From positions 1,674,001-1,738,000 of the forward strand of contig NC_015458.1 in the NCBI RefSeq assembly GCF_000209655.1: a DNA stretch of 64,000 nucleotides, read 5' to 3'. The position numbers and the translations under genes were made by a program. The notes beneath the pieces are model-generated. The model was not told where the DNA came from. It did no database searches and was given only the letters and a program-made list of their open reading frames with translations. Below are positions 43,993 through 53,428 of the stretch, piece by piece. This DNA is from Pusillimonas sp. T7-7. Lineage in GTDB: Bacteria; Pseudomonadota; Gammaproteobacteria; Burkholderiales; Burkholderiaceae_B. Within the stretch, counting starts at the first letter, position 1. Every line of letters begins with the position of its first letter.

Positions 43993-45564
43993 TCATGGAA
44001 GCATGACCTCAATCAGTCTGGGGCCGGGTTCTGCAATGGCAGCCTGAAAGGTACGGCGTAAATCGCTGACAGAAGCAACGCGTTTGGACGGCACGCCAAA
44101 GCTCGCCGAAAGGGCCTGCCAATCCACATTCGGACCACTTATGCTGAGCAGATTCTGCACTGCTGGGGCCTGCGGTAGATTACCGGTGCGCTTCATTTCG
44201 TTCTGCAATACTTGGTAGCGCTGATTCGATGCGATCAACACCACTACGTTCGCAGACTCACGAGCCATGGACCACAGCGCTTGGGGCGTGAACAAGGCAC
44301 TTCCATCTGACTGCAAGGCCACCACTTTACGGTCAGGTACAGCCATCGACGCGCCGAAAGCGCAGGGCAAGCCCTGCCCGATAGCGCCTCCGGTAAGGAC
44401 CATCGTTGTATGGCGAGCAGCACCATACGCCAGCTGATTGAAGGGAAACCCAAGGGTGCCGCCCTCAGCCGACACAACGGCGTTCTCAGGAAGATGGGCG
44501 GCGATAACCTGGCTGGCGGTGGCCGGCGTCAAATCCTCGGCTAAGCCAGCGTCTGAAATCCGGTCTGGCGTGGCAAGAAACGGAGCCGGCCTTTTCAATG
44601 CGTCGGCAAGCCGCTCAAGCGCATCCAGGCCGCCCGAACCCGGTTCAGACACGGTGATCATTCTGGCTGGATCACCCAGAAAGCTGGGATACCCTTCAGA
44701 CCCGAAGAACGCTACGGGAGGCTTAGCCCCGACAAGCGCTACGCAATCGAATTCGAGCAAATAGGGGTGCGCCTGCTCCGCCAGATAGGGAAAACGGCGT
44801 ATGGCAGGCAACCCGCCACCATGCTCGCTGGTTGCCGGAAATGTTTCGCCTATCAGTTCCAGTTGAGGCAAGCCTACTAAGCGCGAAGCCTGCAGTAACG
44901 CCTTTTCCGCTAGCGCATCGTCGCCAAGCAAGAGAAGCACACGCTCATTCTTCCGAATGCGAGCCGCCAGCTCCTCCACCGCCTGTTGATTGTGCATGTC
45001 CTTGGACGAGTTGACGACAACATCAGCGAGCGGAGCGGAAATAGGCACTGACTGCATATCCATAGGCAGAATTAGTGTTGCTATTCCAGCTTTTTTTCCA
45101 CGCACTTGCCCTAGCGCCGCTAAAGTGCCGCGCTGCAGCGCCTCGGCTGAGTTCGCCCTCCACACACCTGCTGAAACGGGGCTTGCCAGAGAATTGATAT
45201 CACTAGCCAAAGGTGCATCAGCGGCAAGATGCCAAGTCATGTGATCGCCAATGACATTGAAGATTGCCGAGCGCGCACGTCTTGCGTTATGAAAGTTGGC
45301 AATGGAGTTTGCAAAGCCAGGCCCAAGATGAGTGAGTACCATGGCGGGCTTTCTGGAAATCCGGAAATAGCCATCGGCTGCCCCCGAGCAAACGCCCTCA
45401 AACAAGCTTAATACCGGCCGTACTTCAGGCACACTATCAAGCGCGGTCACAAAAGGCAGCTCGGTAGTACCGGGATTTGCAAAACACATCCGTATGTCTG
45501 CTCGAGCTGCAGACCGCAGCAACCATTGAGCACCGGTTTGTTGTTGAACGTTTGCGACAGACAT
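43993..45564 (-). CDS. ThDP-dependent enzyme, benzoylformate decarboxylase/acetolactate synthase-like
   Basis: The product (about 523 residues) has the three-domain ThDP fold. The cofactor glutamate is in LSLFEGVCSGAADGY near residue 55, and the Mg/diphosphate site is QSDGSALFTPQALW plus ASNQRYQVL near residue 435. Known relatives decarboxylate 2-oxo acids (benzoylformate) or make acetolactate, but many close relatives are only predicted acetolactate synthases. As last gene of the Rieske operon, beside an ALDH, 2-oxo-acid decarboxylation to an aldehyde is the most coherent role (inference). A paralogue lies at 58123. Confidence 0.88.
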   Translation of the reverse strand: MSVANVQQQTGAQWLLRSAARADIRMCFANPGTTELPFVTALDSVPEVRPVLSLFEGVCSGAADGYFRISRKPAMVLTHLGPGFANSIANFHNARRARSAIFNVIGDHMTWHLAADAPLASDINSLASPVSAGVWRANSAEALQRGTLAALGQVRGKKAGIATLILPMDMQSVPISAPLADVVVNSSKDMHNQQAVEELAARIRKNERVLLLLGDDALAEKALLQASRLVGLPQLELIGETFPATSEHGGGLPAIRRFPYLAEQAHPYLLEFDCVALVGAKPPVAFFGSEGYPSFLGDPARMITVSEPGSGGLDALERLADALKRPAPFLATPDRISDAGLAEDLTPATASQVIAAHLPENAVVSAEGGTLGFPFNQLAYGAARHTTMVLTGGAIGQGLPCAFGASMAVPDRKVVALQSDGSALFTPQALWSMARESANVVVLIASNQRYQVLQNEMKRTGNLPQAPAVQNLLSISGPNVDWQALSASFGVPSKRVASVSDLRRTFQAAIAEPGPRLIEVMLP

Positions 45565-45589
45565 CTTGAGGCACACCTTATTTTATATT

Positions 45590-46594
45590 TTAGGATTTGG
45601 CTTTGCCAAAATACAAAACAATGTTTGCTTGCTCAGCCACCTTGGCCCAACGAGCTAGTTCATTGGTATTCAGTTCGGCGAATTCTTGTGCATCCCGTGG
45701 CTTGGGCTCAAATCCTGCACTGAGCAGCTTCTTTCGAAAATCCGGCTCGTTGACACCTGTAGAAACAGCATCGCCTATCTGCACCACGCGATCTGCCGGA
45801 ATTCCCGCGGGGCCATAAATACCCAGCCAGCTCGTCACATTAAAGTCATCTAAACCGGACTCTTGCATTGTTGGCACGTCGGGCAACTGCGCACTCCGAT
45901 AGTCGCTGGTGACTGCCAGCGCGCGCGCCGAGCCTTTCTTCAGCAAGCCAAGCACGGACGGCAAGTTTGCAAAACAAAAATCGACATTCCCATTTGCGAC
46001 ATCGATCAGCAATTCCGTGCCCCCTTGATACGGAATATGCAGCAGCTTCTCGTTGATCCTTTGTGAGAATAGTTCGCTTGTCAGGTGGCCCGACGAGCCT
46101 ATGCCTGCGCTGGCGTAACTCACGCCGTCAGGCCCTTTCTTTTTAATTAGTGCCGCCAATTCCTGCACCGAATTGACTGGCGCCTTATCCCCCACAATCA
46201 GCACATTGACGAACTCGGCAACACCTGCAATAGGCACAAATGCCTTAACGATATCGATAGGCAGTCCGCGTACAGTAACGGGTGGCAGCACGTTGCCGCC
46301 CAAGCCGTTAAGCATCAAGGTATAGCCATCGGGGTCAGAGGCTGCCACCCTTTGCTGGCCGATGAGGCCGGCTGCGCCAGGACGATTCTCGACAATGACT
46401 GGTTTATCGTATTTGCGGGTGAGCACATCGCCGACCAGGCGTCCCGCAAGGTCGGTCACCCCACCGGGAGGATAAGGCACGACGATATGTATCGGGCGGG
46501 CCGGATAGGCCCCTTCTTGGGCCATCGCCTGCGGGCCAAAGACGCTCAAGCCGGCCAAGCTTGCAATTGTTTTGAGTGACGTACGGCGATCCAT
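45590..46594 (-). CDS. Bug-family TTT receptor (TctC-like)
   Basis: The 334-residue periplasmic receptor starts MDRRTSLKTIASLAG, a signal with a twin-arginine-like RRTSLK and a cleavage site near AMAQ. Bug-family blocks are IHIVVPYPPGGVTDLAGRL, VENRPGAAGLIG, ASDPDGYTL and QLPDVPTMQESG. GGAGACTT precedes ATG 46594. No TctA/TctB membrane genes are in the window, so it is an orphan receptor. It closely resembles the Bug protein at 55582 (shared GLGxNVxPP and VTSWLGxYGPAGIP). Confidence 0.93.
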   Translation of the reverse strand: MDRRTSLKTIASLAGLSVFGPQAMAQEGAYPARPIHIVVPYPPGGVTDLAGRLVGDVLTRKYDKPVIVENRPGAAGLIGQQRVAASDPDGYTLMLNGLGGNVLPPVTVRGLPIDIVKAFVPIAGVAEFVNVLIVGDKAPVNSVQELAALIKKKGPDGVSYASAGIGSSGHLTSELFSQRINEKLLHIPYQGGTELLIDVANGNVDFCFANLPSVLGLLKKGSARALAVTSDYRSAQLPDVPTMQESGLDDFNVTSWLGIYGPAGIPADRVVQIGDAVSTGVNEPDFRKKLLSAGFEPKPRDAQEFAELNTNELARWAKVAEQANIVLYFGKAKS

Positions 46595-46638
46595 GTAAGT
46601 CTCCATTTATTCGTCTTATTGCTAAAACCATGTCTTTT

Positions 46639-47970
46639 TTAGTAAGTGGGCGTCATTGTTTCCCAGCTACTTCCCTGCATGAATTGCGCCCATCTACGGT
46701 AGTAGGCTCGCGCGTTCTCTTCGGTGAATTCGTGGCTCACGACGGCGCCACGAAGCTCTGGCACAGGCTTTGTGTGGCCAATTCCCATCTGATAATTGAA
46801 ATAGAGATCCTGTGCAATGTCGCCTTGGCTGGCAGCGGTGGCTCCAGTCCAGTTTTCCATGTCATCCGACTCAGTCATGCCGCCAGGTCCTGAATAGCGC
46901 AGGAAATAATGACGAGCGGACTCTTTAACCTCTTCGGGAGCGTCGCTATCAACCAGATACATGCGCCACATCTCCATCTCGGTGGCGCTGACGGGATGAA
47001 ATACCGTAATAGTGCGAGGTTGCCAGCCATGAAACGACATATTGGGGAAAATGGTGCCAACACGATGCTTGACCCGCATGTTGTTACCCAGGTTTTGTAT
47101 GCGTTTCTCGTGGACTTCGCGGTAGTAGCGCTCCACCTCTGGGTAAGCGGTATACATGGGGCTGTAATCCGGCTCTTCATAGTGCGGCAAGTTACCCAGC
47201 AAACCGTGACCCAAGTCCTTGAAAGCAATCGCCACTCGCCCCTGCATCGCATCGCGCCTTCCACGCCCGCCGCTTGGACCAATCCCCACAACATCCACAG
47301 AACGATGACTGATATCGTGGTACAAATCACCAATAAAGTTCTCGGCGGGCATTTTCCAGTTGGACTTAACACGCCATTTCTGCACCCCGCCAATGACTTC
47401 CGACCCCCCTTCGCGCCCGTCGCGATGGTCCAGCGCCGAATCCAGGTATAGCCGCATATCACCAACATACTCTTCGAACGGTGGCGCGTTCGGATCCCAA
47501 GTTGCCCAGATGGTCCCCTTGTAGTTATGTATCTGAGCAACGCTTTTCAGACCCCAGCTCTTTTTGTCCAGCTCGCCCATGTAGTTTTTGGCGAAGCCCG
47601 GCACCCCCACCAACTCACCCGGCCGCTCGACCAGTTGTCCATCAGTCGAAAAGCTCCACCCGTGATAAGGGCATGTGAAAGTTCGATTATTACCGTGGTC
47701 GTAGCGGCATAGCTTCATACCTCGGTGCGAGCAGCTATTCAGCAGCACCTGGATCTGGCCCTGACGATTGCGTGTAAGAATGACTGAATCGGTACCCATC
47801 TGTGAGACAAAGTAGTCATCTGGATTGGGTACCAGGCTTTCATGTCCCACGAATAGCCAGGCGCGCCCGAATATTTGCTTGATCTCCTGCTTGAATATAT
47901 CTTCGTCGGAAAAAATTGCCCGCCTCACCAAACCCTGATCGGCCTGGACCAACTCCTCAATGGGTCGCAT
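46639..47970 (-). CDS. Rieske non-haem iron oxygenase, alpha (catalytic) subunit
   Basis: The 443-residue protein carries a Rieske [2Fe-2S] site C80-x-H82-x17-C100-x2-H103 (CSHRG...CPYH). Its mononuclear-iron region ENFIGDLYHDISHRS gives E210, D215, H218 and H222, and the third-ligand Asp is probably in TESDDMENW (369-370). The two histidines are separated by only three residues; the family motif usually has four or five. Length, beta partner and ESDDMENW place it with alpha/beta aromatic-ring dioxygenases. It adds both atoms of O2 (or one) to an unsaturated or aromatic substrate. The substrate is not identifiable. RBS GGAGGG precedes ATG 47970. Confidence 0.94.
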   Translation of the reverse strand: MRPIEELVQADQGLVRRAIFSDEDIFKQEIKQIFGRAWLFVGHESLVPNPDDYFVSQMGTDSVILTRNRQGQIQVLLNSCSHRGMKLCRYDHGNNRTFTCPYHGWSFSTDGQLVERPGELVGVPGFAKNYMGELDKKSWGLKSVAQIHNYKGTIWATWDPNAPPFEEYVGDMRLYLDSALDHRDGREGGSEVIGGVQKWRVKSNWKMPAENFIGDLYHDISHRSVDVVGIGPSGGRGRRDAMQGRVAIAFKDLGHGLLGNLPHYEEPDYSPMYTAYPEVERYYREVHEKRIQNLGNNMRVKHRVGTIFPNMSFHGWQPRTITVFHPVSATEMEMWRMYLVDSDAPEEVKESARHYFLRYSGPGGMTESDDMENWTGATAASQGDIAQDLYFNYQMGIGHTKPVPELRGAVVSHEFTEENARAYYRRWAQFMQGSSWETMTPTY

Positions 47971-48055
47971 ACACCCTCCTTCGTTAATAGTTTCGTAATC
48001 AACAGGACCGCCCGGCAGGCGGCCTCTAATCTGCCTGCGTGCTTATCACGGGAAA

Positions 48056-48628
48056 TCAGAAGAATGTGGTCAGTGCTTTAGCCAGCAATACATTCTGATC
48101 AAGATAAATCGTGCGCTCCAGGACTTTCCAACGACCTTCATGACGGCGTAAGACGTCGGCACGCTTGCCAACAAAGAGTACGGTCTCTGTCTGAAGGCGG
48201 TTCTGATAGATCAGGAAACGGGAATGCACCTTGACTTCTTCGGGCGAACCCACCGTATTTGCCGGCACCTGCACACGTACATTGCTGACCAGGTGCGATA
48301 CACGGGATGCAGGCTCTTCGGCCCAATGTATGCCGGTGTTGATTTGCGCCACCCGCTGACTAAGCGTCTGGAACCCCTCATCGAACCAGGCAGTTTCACC
48401 AGGCTGGGTATATTCGCTTTGTTTAATCTGATCGCGTCTGATATTGCGTGCCAGTGGCATGCGATACGTGATGTCTGGATGGAGAATTTCCAGCCACTCA
48501 TTAAAACATCGCCGATCAAGAAGATCAGCTTCTGCAAACAAAAAGTTCTGAACATTCCACCAAAGCTCGATGCCTGCGTCCATGTAAGCGACTTCAGGCT
48601 GGCTCGTCTCAATCTTTGCGTTAGTCAT
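48056..48628 (-). CDS. Rieske oxygenase beta subunit
   Basis: The 190-residue protein has the small cone-fold pattern of ring-hydroxylating beta subunits: NFLFAEADLLDRRCFNEWLEILHPDITYRMPLARN near residue 27, VSHLVSNVRVQ near residue 110 and the late VLERTIYLDQNVLLAKALTTFF. It forms the alpha3beta3 scaffold with the next gene. Here beta precedes alpha, whereas many aromatic dioxygenase operons have alpha first. GGAG precedes ATG 48628. Confidence 0.93.
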   Translation of the reverse strand: MTNAKIETSQPEVAYMDAGIELWWNVQNFLFAEADLLDRRCFNEWLEILHPDITYRMPLARNIRRDQIKQSEYTQPGETAWFDEGFQTLSQRVAQINTGIHWAEEPASRVSHLVSNVRVQVPANTVGSPEEVKVHSRFLIYQNRLQTETVLFVGKRADVLRRHEGRWKVLERTIYLDQNVLLAKALTTFF

Positions 48629-48648
48629 GGCTCCATCCAGAAATTATT

Positions 48649-50091
48649 TTAAACAGCGGTATACGATGTCTTGACGGTGGTATAGAATTCGGCAGCATAA
48701 CGGCCCTGTTCACGAGACCCATAGCTGGATCCTTTACGTCCACCGAACGGCACGTGGTAATCAACTCCCGCAGTCGCGCAATTGACCATTACCATACCGG
48801 CCTGAGCATTTCGCTTGAAGTGTGTGGCGTACTTCAACGACGAAGTACAAATGCCGGCCGAGAGTCCAAACTCCGTGTCATTTGCGACGACCAAGGCATC
48901 TTCGTAGCTATCGACAGGAATCATGGCGGCAACAGGACCGAAAACCTCTTCGCGGGCAATGCGCATGTCATTGTGACAATCAGCAAACAAGGCTGGACTG
49001 AAGTAATAGCCTTCAGTTTTCCGCTTAAGCCGATCTCCGCCCAGCACGAGCCTCGCACCCTCACCGTTGGCGATCGAAATGTAACGTTCATTCTGATTCA
49101 ACTGCGTTTCGTCAACGACAGGCCCAATATCGACCTCTGGCGCCAAGGCATTGTCTACCTTAAGCTGTTGCATCCGCGTCTTCATCGCGTCCAGGAATCG
49201 AGGGTAGATGCCTTTCTGAACAATCAAACGACTTGATGCTGTGCATCGCTGGCCTGTCTGAAAAAAAGCACCCTGAATGGCGCAGTCCACAGCCGTCTGC
49301 AAGTCGGCGTCATCCAGCACCAGCAGCGGGTTCTTGCCACCCATTTCCATCTGCACTTTGGCCAGGCGCTTGATGGCGGATTGGGCTACCCTGTGCCCTG
49401 TGGTCACTGAACCGGTAAATGAAATCGCGTCGACAAGCTTGTGGTCAAGTATGGCTTGCCCCACCACCGAGCCTCTGCCCATAACAAGATTGAAGACACC
49501 GGGTGCAAACCCGGCACGACTGATGATTTCAGCCAGCTCCCAGGCACAGCCAGGTACAAGATCGGCCGGTTTGAACACAACAGTATTACCGTAGGCCAGA
49601 GCCGGTGCAATTTTCCAGGCCGGGATCGCAATAGGAAAATTCCAAGGCGAGATAATACCCACTACACCGACCGGCTCTCGGGTGACATCGACCTCAATTC
49701 CCGGGCGCATGATAGGTAGCTTTTCACCTTGAATGCGTACGGCTTCACCAGCAAAGTATTTGAAGATGGCTCCCGCGCGATCCACCTCGCCTATGCCATC
49801 CGCCAGCGTCTTGCCTTCTTCGCGCGATAGAAGACGCCCCAGCTCTTCCTTTCGGGCCAGTATTTCGCTGCCAACACGATCAAGCATGTCAGCACGCTGC
49901 TGGCCGGTGCTGCTGGCCCAGGCGCCGGCAGCTGCACGTGCAGCCTCTACGGCCTGCGCTGCCTGCCCGGCATCAGCCTGACTGTACTCGCCAACCACAT
50001 CGCTCAGGTCGGACGGGTTGATATTGATGCGAACATCTGCACCATCAACCCACTCTCCATTTATGAAATTCGCATGCATTTGTTGTCTCAT
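48649..50091 (-). CDS. Aldehyde dehydrogenase of the Rieske operon
   Basis: The product (about 480 residues) has SPWNFPIAIPAW (oxyanion Asn), FTGSVTTGHRVA, MEMGGKNPLLVLDD (general-base Glu) and FQTGQRCTASSR (nucleophile Cys). It resembles the alpha-ketoglutaric semialdehyde/vanillin dehydrogenase branch. In this operon it could oxidise the aldehyde made by the ThDP decarboxylase. The start may be 50091 or the inner ATG 50079. The longest frame (50115) would overlap the dehydratase gene. Confidence 0.94.
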   Translation of the reverse strand: MRQQMHANFINGEWVDGADVRININPSDLSDVVGEYSQADAGQAAQAVEAARAAAGAWASSTGQQRADMLDRVGSEILARKEELGRLLSREEGKTLADGIGEVDRAGAIFKYFAGEAVRIQGEKLPIMRPGIEVDVTREPVGVVGIISPWNFPIAIPAWKIAPALAYGNTVVFKPADLVPGCAWELAEIISRAGFAPGVFNLVMGRGSVVGQAILDHKLVDAISFTGSVTTGHRVAQSAIKRLAKVQMEMGGKNPLLVLDDADLQTAVDCAIQGAFFQTGQRCTASSRLIVQKGIYPRFLDAMKTRMQQLKVDNALAPEVDIGPVVDETQLNQNERYISIANGEGARLVLGGDRLKRKTEGYYFSPALFADCHNDMRIAREEVFGPVAAMIPVDSYEDALVVANDTEFGLSAGICTSSLKYATHFKRNAQAGMVMVNCATAGVDYHVPFGGRKGSSYGSREQGRYAAEFYTTVKTSYTAV

Positions 50092-50104
50092 TAAAATTAT
50101 TTCT

Positions 50105-51826
50105 CTATTTTTCACTCTCTATATCCACGCCGCACTGACGCAGAAAATCAAAATCACAGCCTTGCTCTGCCTGAAGCACATGTTTTTGATATAACCAGCC
50201 ATATCCTCGCGAGGGTTTCAGTGCTTTGCTTTCAAACTCGGCCCGCCGTCGTGCAAGCTCATCCTCATCGACCAGAAGATCCAGGCGTTGGGCAGATACG
50301 GATAGCCGGATAAGGTCATGATCGCGCACCAATGCCAATGGCCCCCCCAGGCTGGCTTCGGGTGAAATATGCAGAACCACCGTGCCATACGCAGTACCGC
50401 TCATACGAGCATCGGAAATGCGCAACATATCTCGTACCCCTTGGCGTGCAAGCTTGGATGGGATGGGAATGTATCCAGACTCAGGCATAGCGGCAGCACG
50501 TGGACCTGCATTACGCAATACCAGGACATTACCGGCATGCACGTCCAGATCTGGCGAGTCGATACGCTCGGCCATATCTTCGAGCGTATCGAAGACTACA
50601 GCGCGCCCTTCATGCTCGAACAAACGTTCATCTGCAGCCGCACATTTAATAAGCGCTCCGTTCGGCGCCAAGGAGCCGAAAAGCGCCAGCAAGCCCCCTT
50701 TTTCGTGCACTGGATCAGAGCGTTCTCGCACGATATTTTTATCGAACCAAGGTCTGCTGTCATCCAGCTCTTCACCTAAGGTCTTGCCCGTAACGGTCAG
50801 GCAATCCAGGTGCAAAAGATCCTTGATTTGTTTCATGACGGCCGGCAACCCACCCGCGGCATGAAAATCTTCCATGTAATGCGTACCAGACGGCTTCAAA
50901 TTAACCAGCACGGGCGTTGTTTCGGCCAGACCATTCAGCTTTTGAGGGCTAATATCTATGCCTAATCTACCTGCCATGGCCGTAAGGTGGATGAGCCCAT
51001 TTGTTGAGCCCCCGATGGCAAGCAGAATTCTCAGTGCATTTTCAACCGATTTTTCGGTAACGATTTGATTGGGCGTCAGGTTCTGCTGGGCCAACCAGAC
51101 GGCCTGTCGTCCGGTTGCCTCGGCTGCTCGCAATCGATCGGCATGCACTGCCGGAATCGTCGCTGACTTCGGGATCATCATGCCCAGGGCTTCTGCAATA
51201 CATGCCATGGTACTTGCAGTCCCCATGACTGCGCAGGTGCCAGCTGTTATGGCAAGCTGACCTTCAATCTCTTCTATCTGAGTGACAGAAAGGTCTCCGC
51301 CTCGAAAGTTCGACCAATGGCGACGACAATCGGTGCATGCACCCAAGCGTTCGCCTTCGTACCGGCCGGTCATCATCGGACCGCCGACCAATTGAATCGC
51401 CGGCCGGCCGGCCGAGAATGCCCCCATCAACTGGGCCGGTACGGTTTTATCGCACCCGCCCACCAGCACAACACCATCCATTGGTTGAGCACGAACCATT
51501 TCCTCGACATCCATTGACATGAGGTTGCGGAACATCATGCTGGTGGGATGCAAGAACGGTTCACCCAACGAGATGGTTGGAAAAACAATGGGCAATGCCC
51601 CTGCGGCCAACACTCCTCGTTTCACTGCCTCGATGAGTTCAGGAAAATGGCGGTGACAATTATTGAAACCGCTGCCCGAGTCGGCGATACCAATAATCGG
51701 GCGGTTCAATTCATCGCCGGAATAGCCCATGGACCGCGCAAACGATCTGCGTAAATACCGCGAAAACTCAATATCACCGTAGTGAGTTAAACCACGGTAT
51801 AAGCCTTGTTGCTTCCCGTCAGGCAT
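50105..51826 (-). CDS. IlvD/Edd-family dihydroxy-acid (sugar-acid) dehydratase
   Basis: The 573-residue product belongs to the Fe-S dehydratases that turn 2,3-dihydroxy acids or sugar acids into 2-oxo acids. Cysteines expected near the cluster are in GGCDKTVPAQLMGAF (about residue 130), GACTDCRRHW (about 165) and AGTCAVMGTASTMACIAEALGM (about 198). The KSVENALRILLAIGGSTNGLIHLTAMAGR block is family-typical. It is closer in motifs to sugar-acid dehydratases than to biosynthetic IlvD. It overlaps the hydroxyacid dehydrogenase gene by 8 bases. In a Rieske operon its likely substrate is a vicinal diol acid (inference). Confidence 0.93.
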   Translation of the reverse strand: MPDGKQQGLYRGLTHYGDIEFSRYLRRSFARSMGYSGDELNRPIIGIADSGSGFNNCHRHFPELIEAVKRGVLAAGALPIVFPTISLGEPFLHPTSMMFRNLMSMDVEEMVRAQPMDGVVLVGGCDKTVPAQLMGAFSAGRPAIQLVGGPMMTGRYEGERLGACTDCRRHWSNFRGGDLSVTQIEEIEGQLAITAGTCAVMGTASTMACIAEALGMMIPKSATIPAVHADRLRAAEATGRQAVWLAQQNLTPNQIVTEKSVENALRILLAIGGSTNGLIHLTAMAGRLGIDISPQKLNGLAETTPVLVNLKPSGTHYMEDFHAAGGLPAVMKQIKDLLHLDCLTVTGKTLGEELDDSRPWFDKNIVRERSDPVHEKGGLLALFGSLAPNGALIKCAAADERLFEHEGRAVVFDTLEDMAERIDSPDLDVHAGNVLVLRNAGPRAAAMPESGYIPIPSKLARQGVRDMLRISDARMSGTAYGTVVLHISPEASLGGPLALVRDHDLIRLSVSAQRLDLLVDEDELARRRAEFESKALKPSRGYGWLYQKHVLQAEQGCDFDFLRQCGVDIESEK

Positions 51827-52817
51827 TTATGCTCTCCGAGCGAGTAGCCCACACCTCTGGATTAACGATTGCCTGCGGACGCGTATTGGATAAAGCATCA
51901 AGCAGATTGCGCACGGCCAGATCAATCATGGCGCGTCGGGTTTCGACAGTACCACTACCCACATGAGCCTGAAGAACAACGCTAGGCAACTCACATAGAG
52001 GGCTGGAAGCGGGTAAAGGCTCTTGCTCCATGACATCCAGTCCAGCGCCTGCGATTGTGCCGTTCTTCAATGCCTCGATCAAGGCGGCCTCATCCACCAC
52101 AGGACCCCGCGCAGTATTCAACAGATAGGCAGTGGGCTTCATTGCCGCGAATTCCTTGGCGCCAACAGAGTGACGGGTTTCCGGATTCAAGGGAATGTGC
52201 ACACTAAGAAAATCCGACTCGGCGAATAATGCATCACGATCGCGGTACTCAGCCACTCCAGCTGCTTCGGCTTCAGTATTCCGTGTACGATTGTGATAGA
52301 TGACCTTCATATTGAAGGCTTTGGCGGTTTCTGCTACGACGCGCCCGATGCGTCCCATACCCAGCAGGCCAAGCGTTTTGCCACGAATATCATGGGTCAG
52401 CGCCGGTGCACCTTTGCCTGCCCAGGCGCCGCTACGCACATGAGCGTCGCCATTGACCATATTGCGCGCCAAGCAAATTAACATACCAAATGTCAGATCG
52501 GCGACAGCACCGTCGAGCACCTTAGGCGTGTTGCAAACCAGTACGTTACGTGCAGTGGCCGCCGGCATATTCACGTTGTCGTATCCGACCGCAAAGTTGG
52601 ACACAACACGCAACCGAGGGAAAGCATCAAAAACAGACTCATCGAACTTGCTGCGCACGGTACAAATGATGCCGTCGATATTGGCAAGTTGTTCCTTGCC
52701 AAGGGTTTCGAGCAGGTTACTGCCCGTAGGCACATCGATTATTTCACAGCGGGCAGCGATCTGTTCACGCAAATCAGCGGGCACGGGAGCGGTGATGATG
52801 ACTCGAGGTTGCGACAT
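51819..52817 (-). CDS. D-2-hydroxyacid dehydrogenase
   Basis: The 332-residue protein has the D-isomer 2-hydroxyacid dehydrogenase pattern: VVSNFAVGYDNVN near residue 73, cofactor loop LGLLGMGRIGRVVAE near residue 148, the catalytic Arg in NTARGPVVDEAAL and the catalytic His in LQAHVGSGTVETR. It resembles glyoxylate/hydroxypyruvate reductases. It would reduce a 2-oxo acid or oxidise a 2-hydroxy acid of the pathway. The start at 52817 (MSQPRVIITAP) has AGGAG eight bases upstream. The longer frame runs through the small gene upstream and is rejected. Confidence 0.93.
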   Translation of the reverse strand: MSQPRVIITAPVPADLREQIAARCEIIDVPTGSNLLETLGKEQLANIDGIICTVRSKFDESVFDAFPRLRVVSNFAVGYDNVNMPAATARNVLVCNTPKVLDGAVADLTFGMLICLARNMVNGDAHVRSGAWAGKGAPALTHDIRGKTLGLLGMGRIGRVVAETAKAFNMKVIYHNRTRNTEAEAAGVAEYRDRDALFAESDFLSVHIPLNPETRHSVGAKEFAAMKPTAYLLNTARGPVVDEAALIEALKNGTIAGAGLDVMEQEPLPASSPLCELPSVVLQAHVGSGTVETRRAMIDLAVRNLLDALSNTRPQAIVNPEVWATRSESINA

Positions 52818-52854
52818 ATGATGTATCTCCTGATTCAAAAAAACAGAATGTGCC

Positions 52855-53064
52855 CTATTGCACAATTCCTTCAATATCTGTTGCAAAAATTGGATGCTCG
52901 CGCGATGTGACAAGCTCAGGCATAGTTGGATGGCTAAGGTATCGGCAGATAAGCCATGAGCCATCTTGTGGGTTTTCAACCACTTCCGCGATGGCTCCAT
53001 CAGCCAACGAAACGCACATGCCCGGCGCGAGGTCCACAAGATTTATCGTTTTACTGTCAGACAT
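52855..53064 (-). CDS. Small conserved-looking protein of unknown function (69 aa)
   Basis: The product begins MSDSKTINLVDLAPGMCVSLADG and ends HPIFATDIEGIVQ. It is acidic and probably all-beta, with no cysteine cluster (one Cys in the PGMCVS segment and one in WLICRYL). A strong GGAAGGAG RBS and tight placement between the ferredoxin and dehydrogenase genes support a real gene. No family is recognised. A role as an oxygenase accessory or assembly factor is only a guess. Confidence 0.75.
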   Translation of the reverse strand: MSDSKTINLVDLAPGMCVSLADGAIAEVVENPQDGSWLICRYLSHPTMPELVTSREHPIFATDIEGIVQ

Positions 53065-53101
53065 GTTGGTCTCCTTCCTTTTTCACACCAATAGAAAACG
53101 A

Positions 53102-53428
53102 TCACAGCTCGAGCTGCACCGCAGGCACACGGACACACATATCGGCCAGCTCTTCACTCATGATGACCTGGCATGACAGACGACTGGTTTCCGACGCTTC
53201 CGGAACAACCTGCAGCAATGCAGACTCTGTCATGCCTGCCGGTTCCAGCCGATCGAAATACTCTCTTTGAAGATGCACATGACAGGTGCCACAGATAGCG
53301 CCACCTCCACACTCGGCGACAATACCCTCAATCCCTTCTTGCCTAGCAGCCTCCATCAACGAGGTACCTACCGCCACTTCCAGCGCTTGCTCGGACCCGT
53401 CGGGCAACAAAAATCTAACTATGGGCAT
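53102..53428 (-). CDS. [2Fe-2S] ferredoxin, putidaredoxin/adrenodoxin type
   Basis: The 108-residue protein has cluster ligands C40-x5-C46-x2-C49-x36-C86 (ECGGGAICGTCHVHL and RLSCQV), the spacing of adrenodoxin and putidaredoxin. It shuttles single electrons from the adjacent FAD reductase to the Rieske oxygenase. The combination gives a three-component class IIA-like system. AAGGAGG precedes the start, which overlaps the reductase gene by 14 bases. Confidence 0.95.
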   Translation of the reverse strand: MPIVRFLLPDGSEQALEVAVGTSLMEAARQEGIEGIVAECGGGAICGTCHVHLQREYFDRLEPAGMTESALLQVVPEASETSRLSCQVIMSEELADMCVRVPAVQLEL

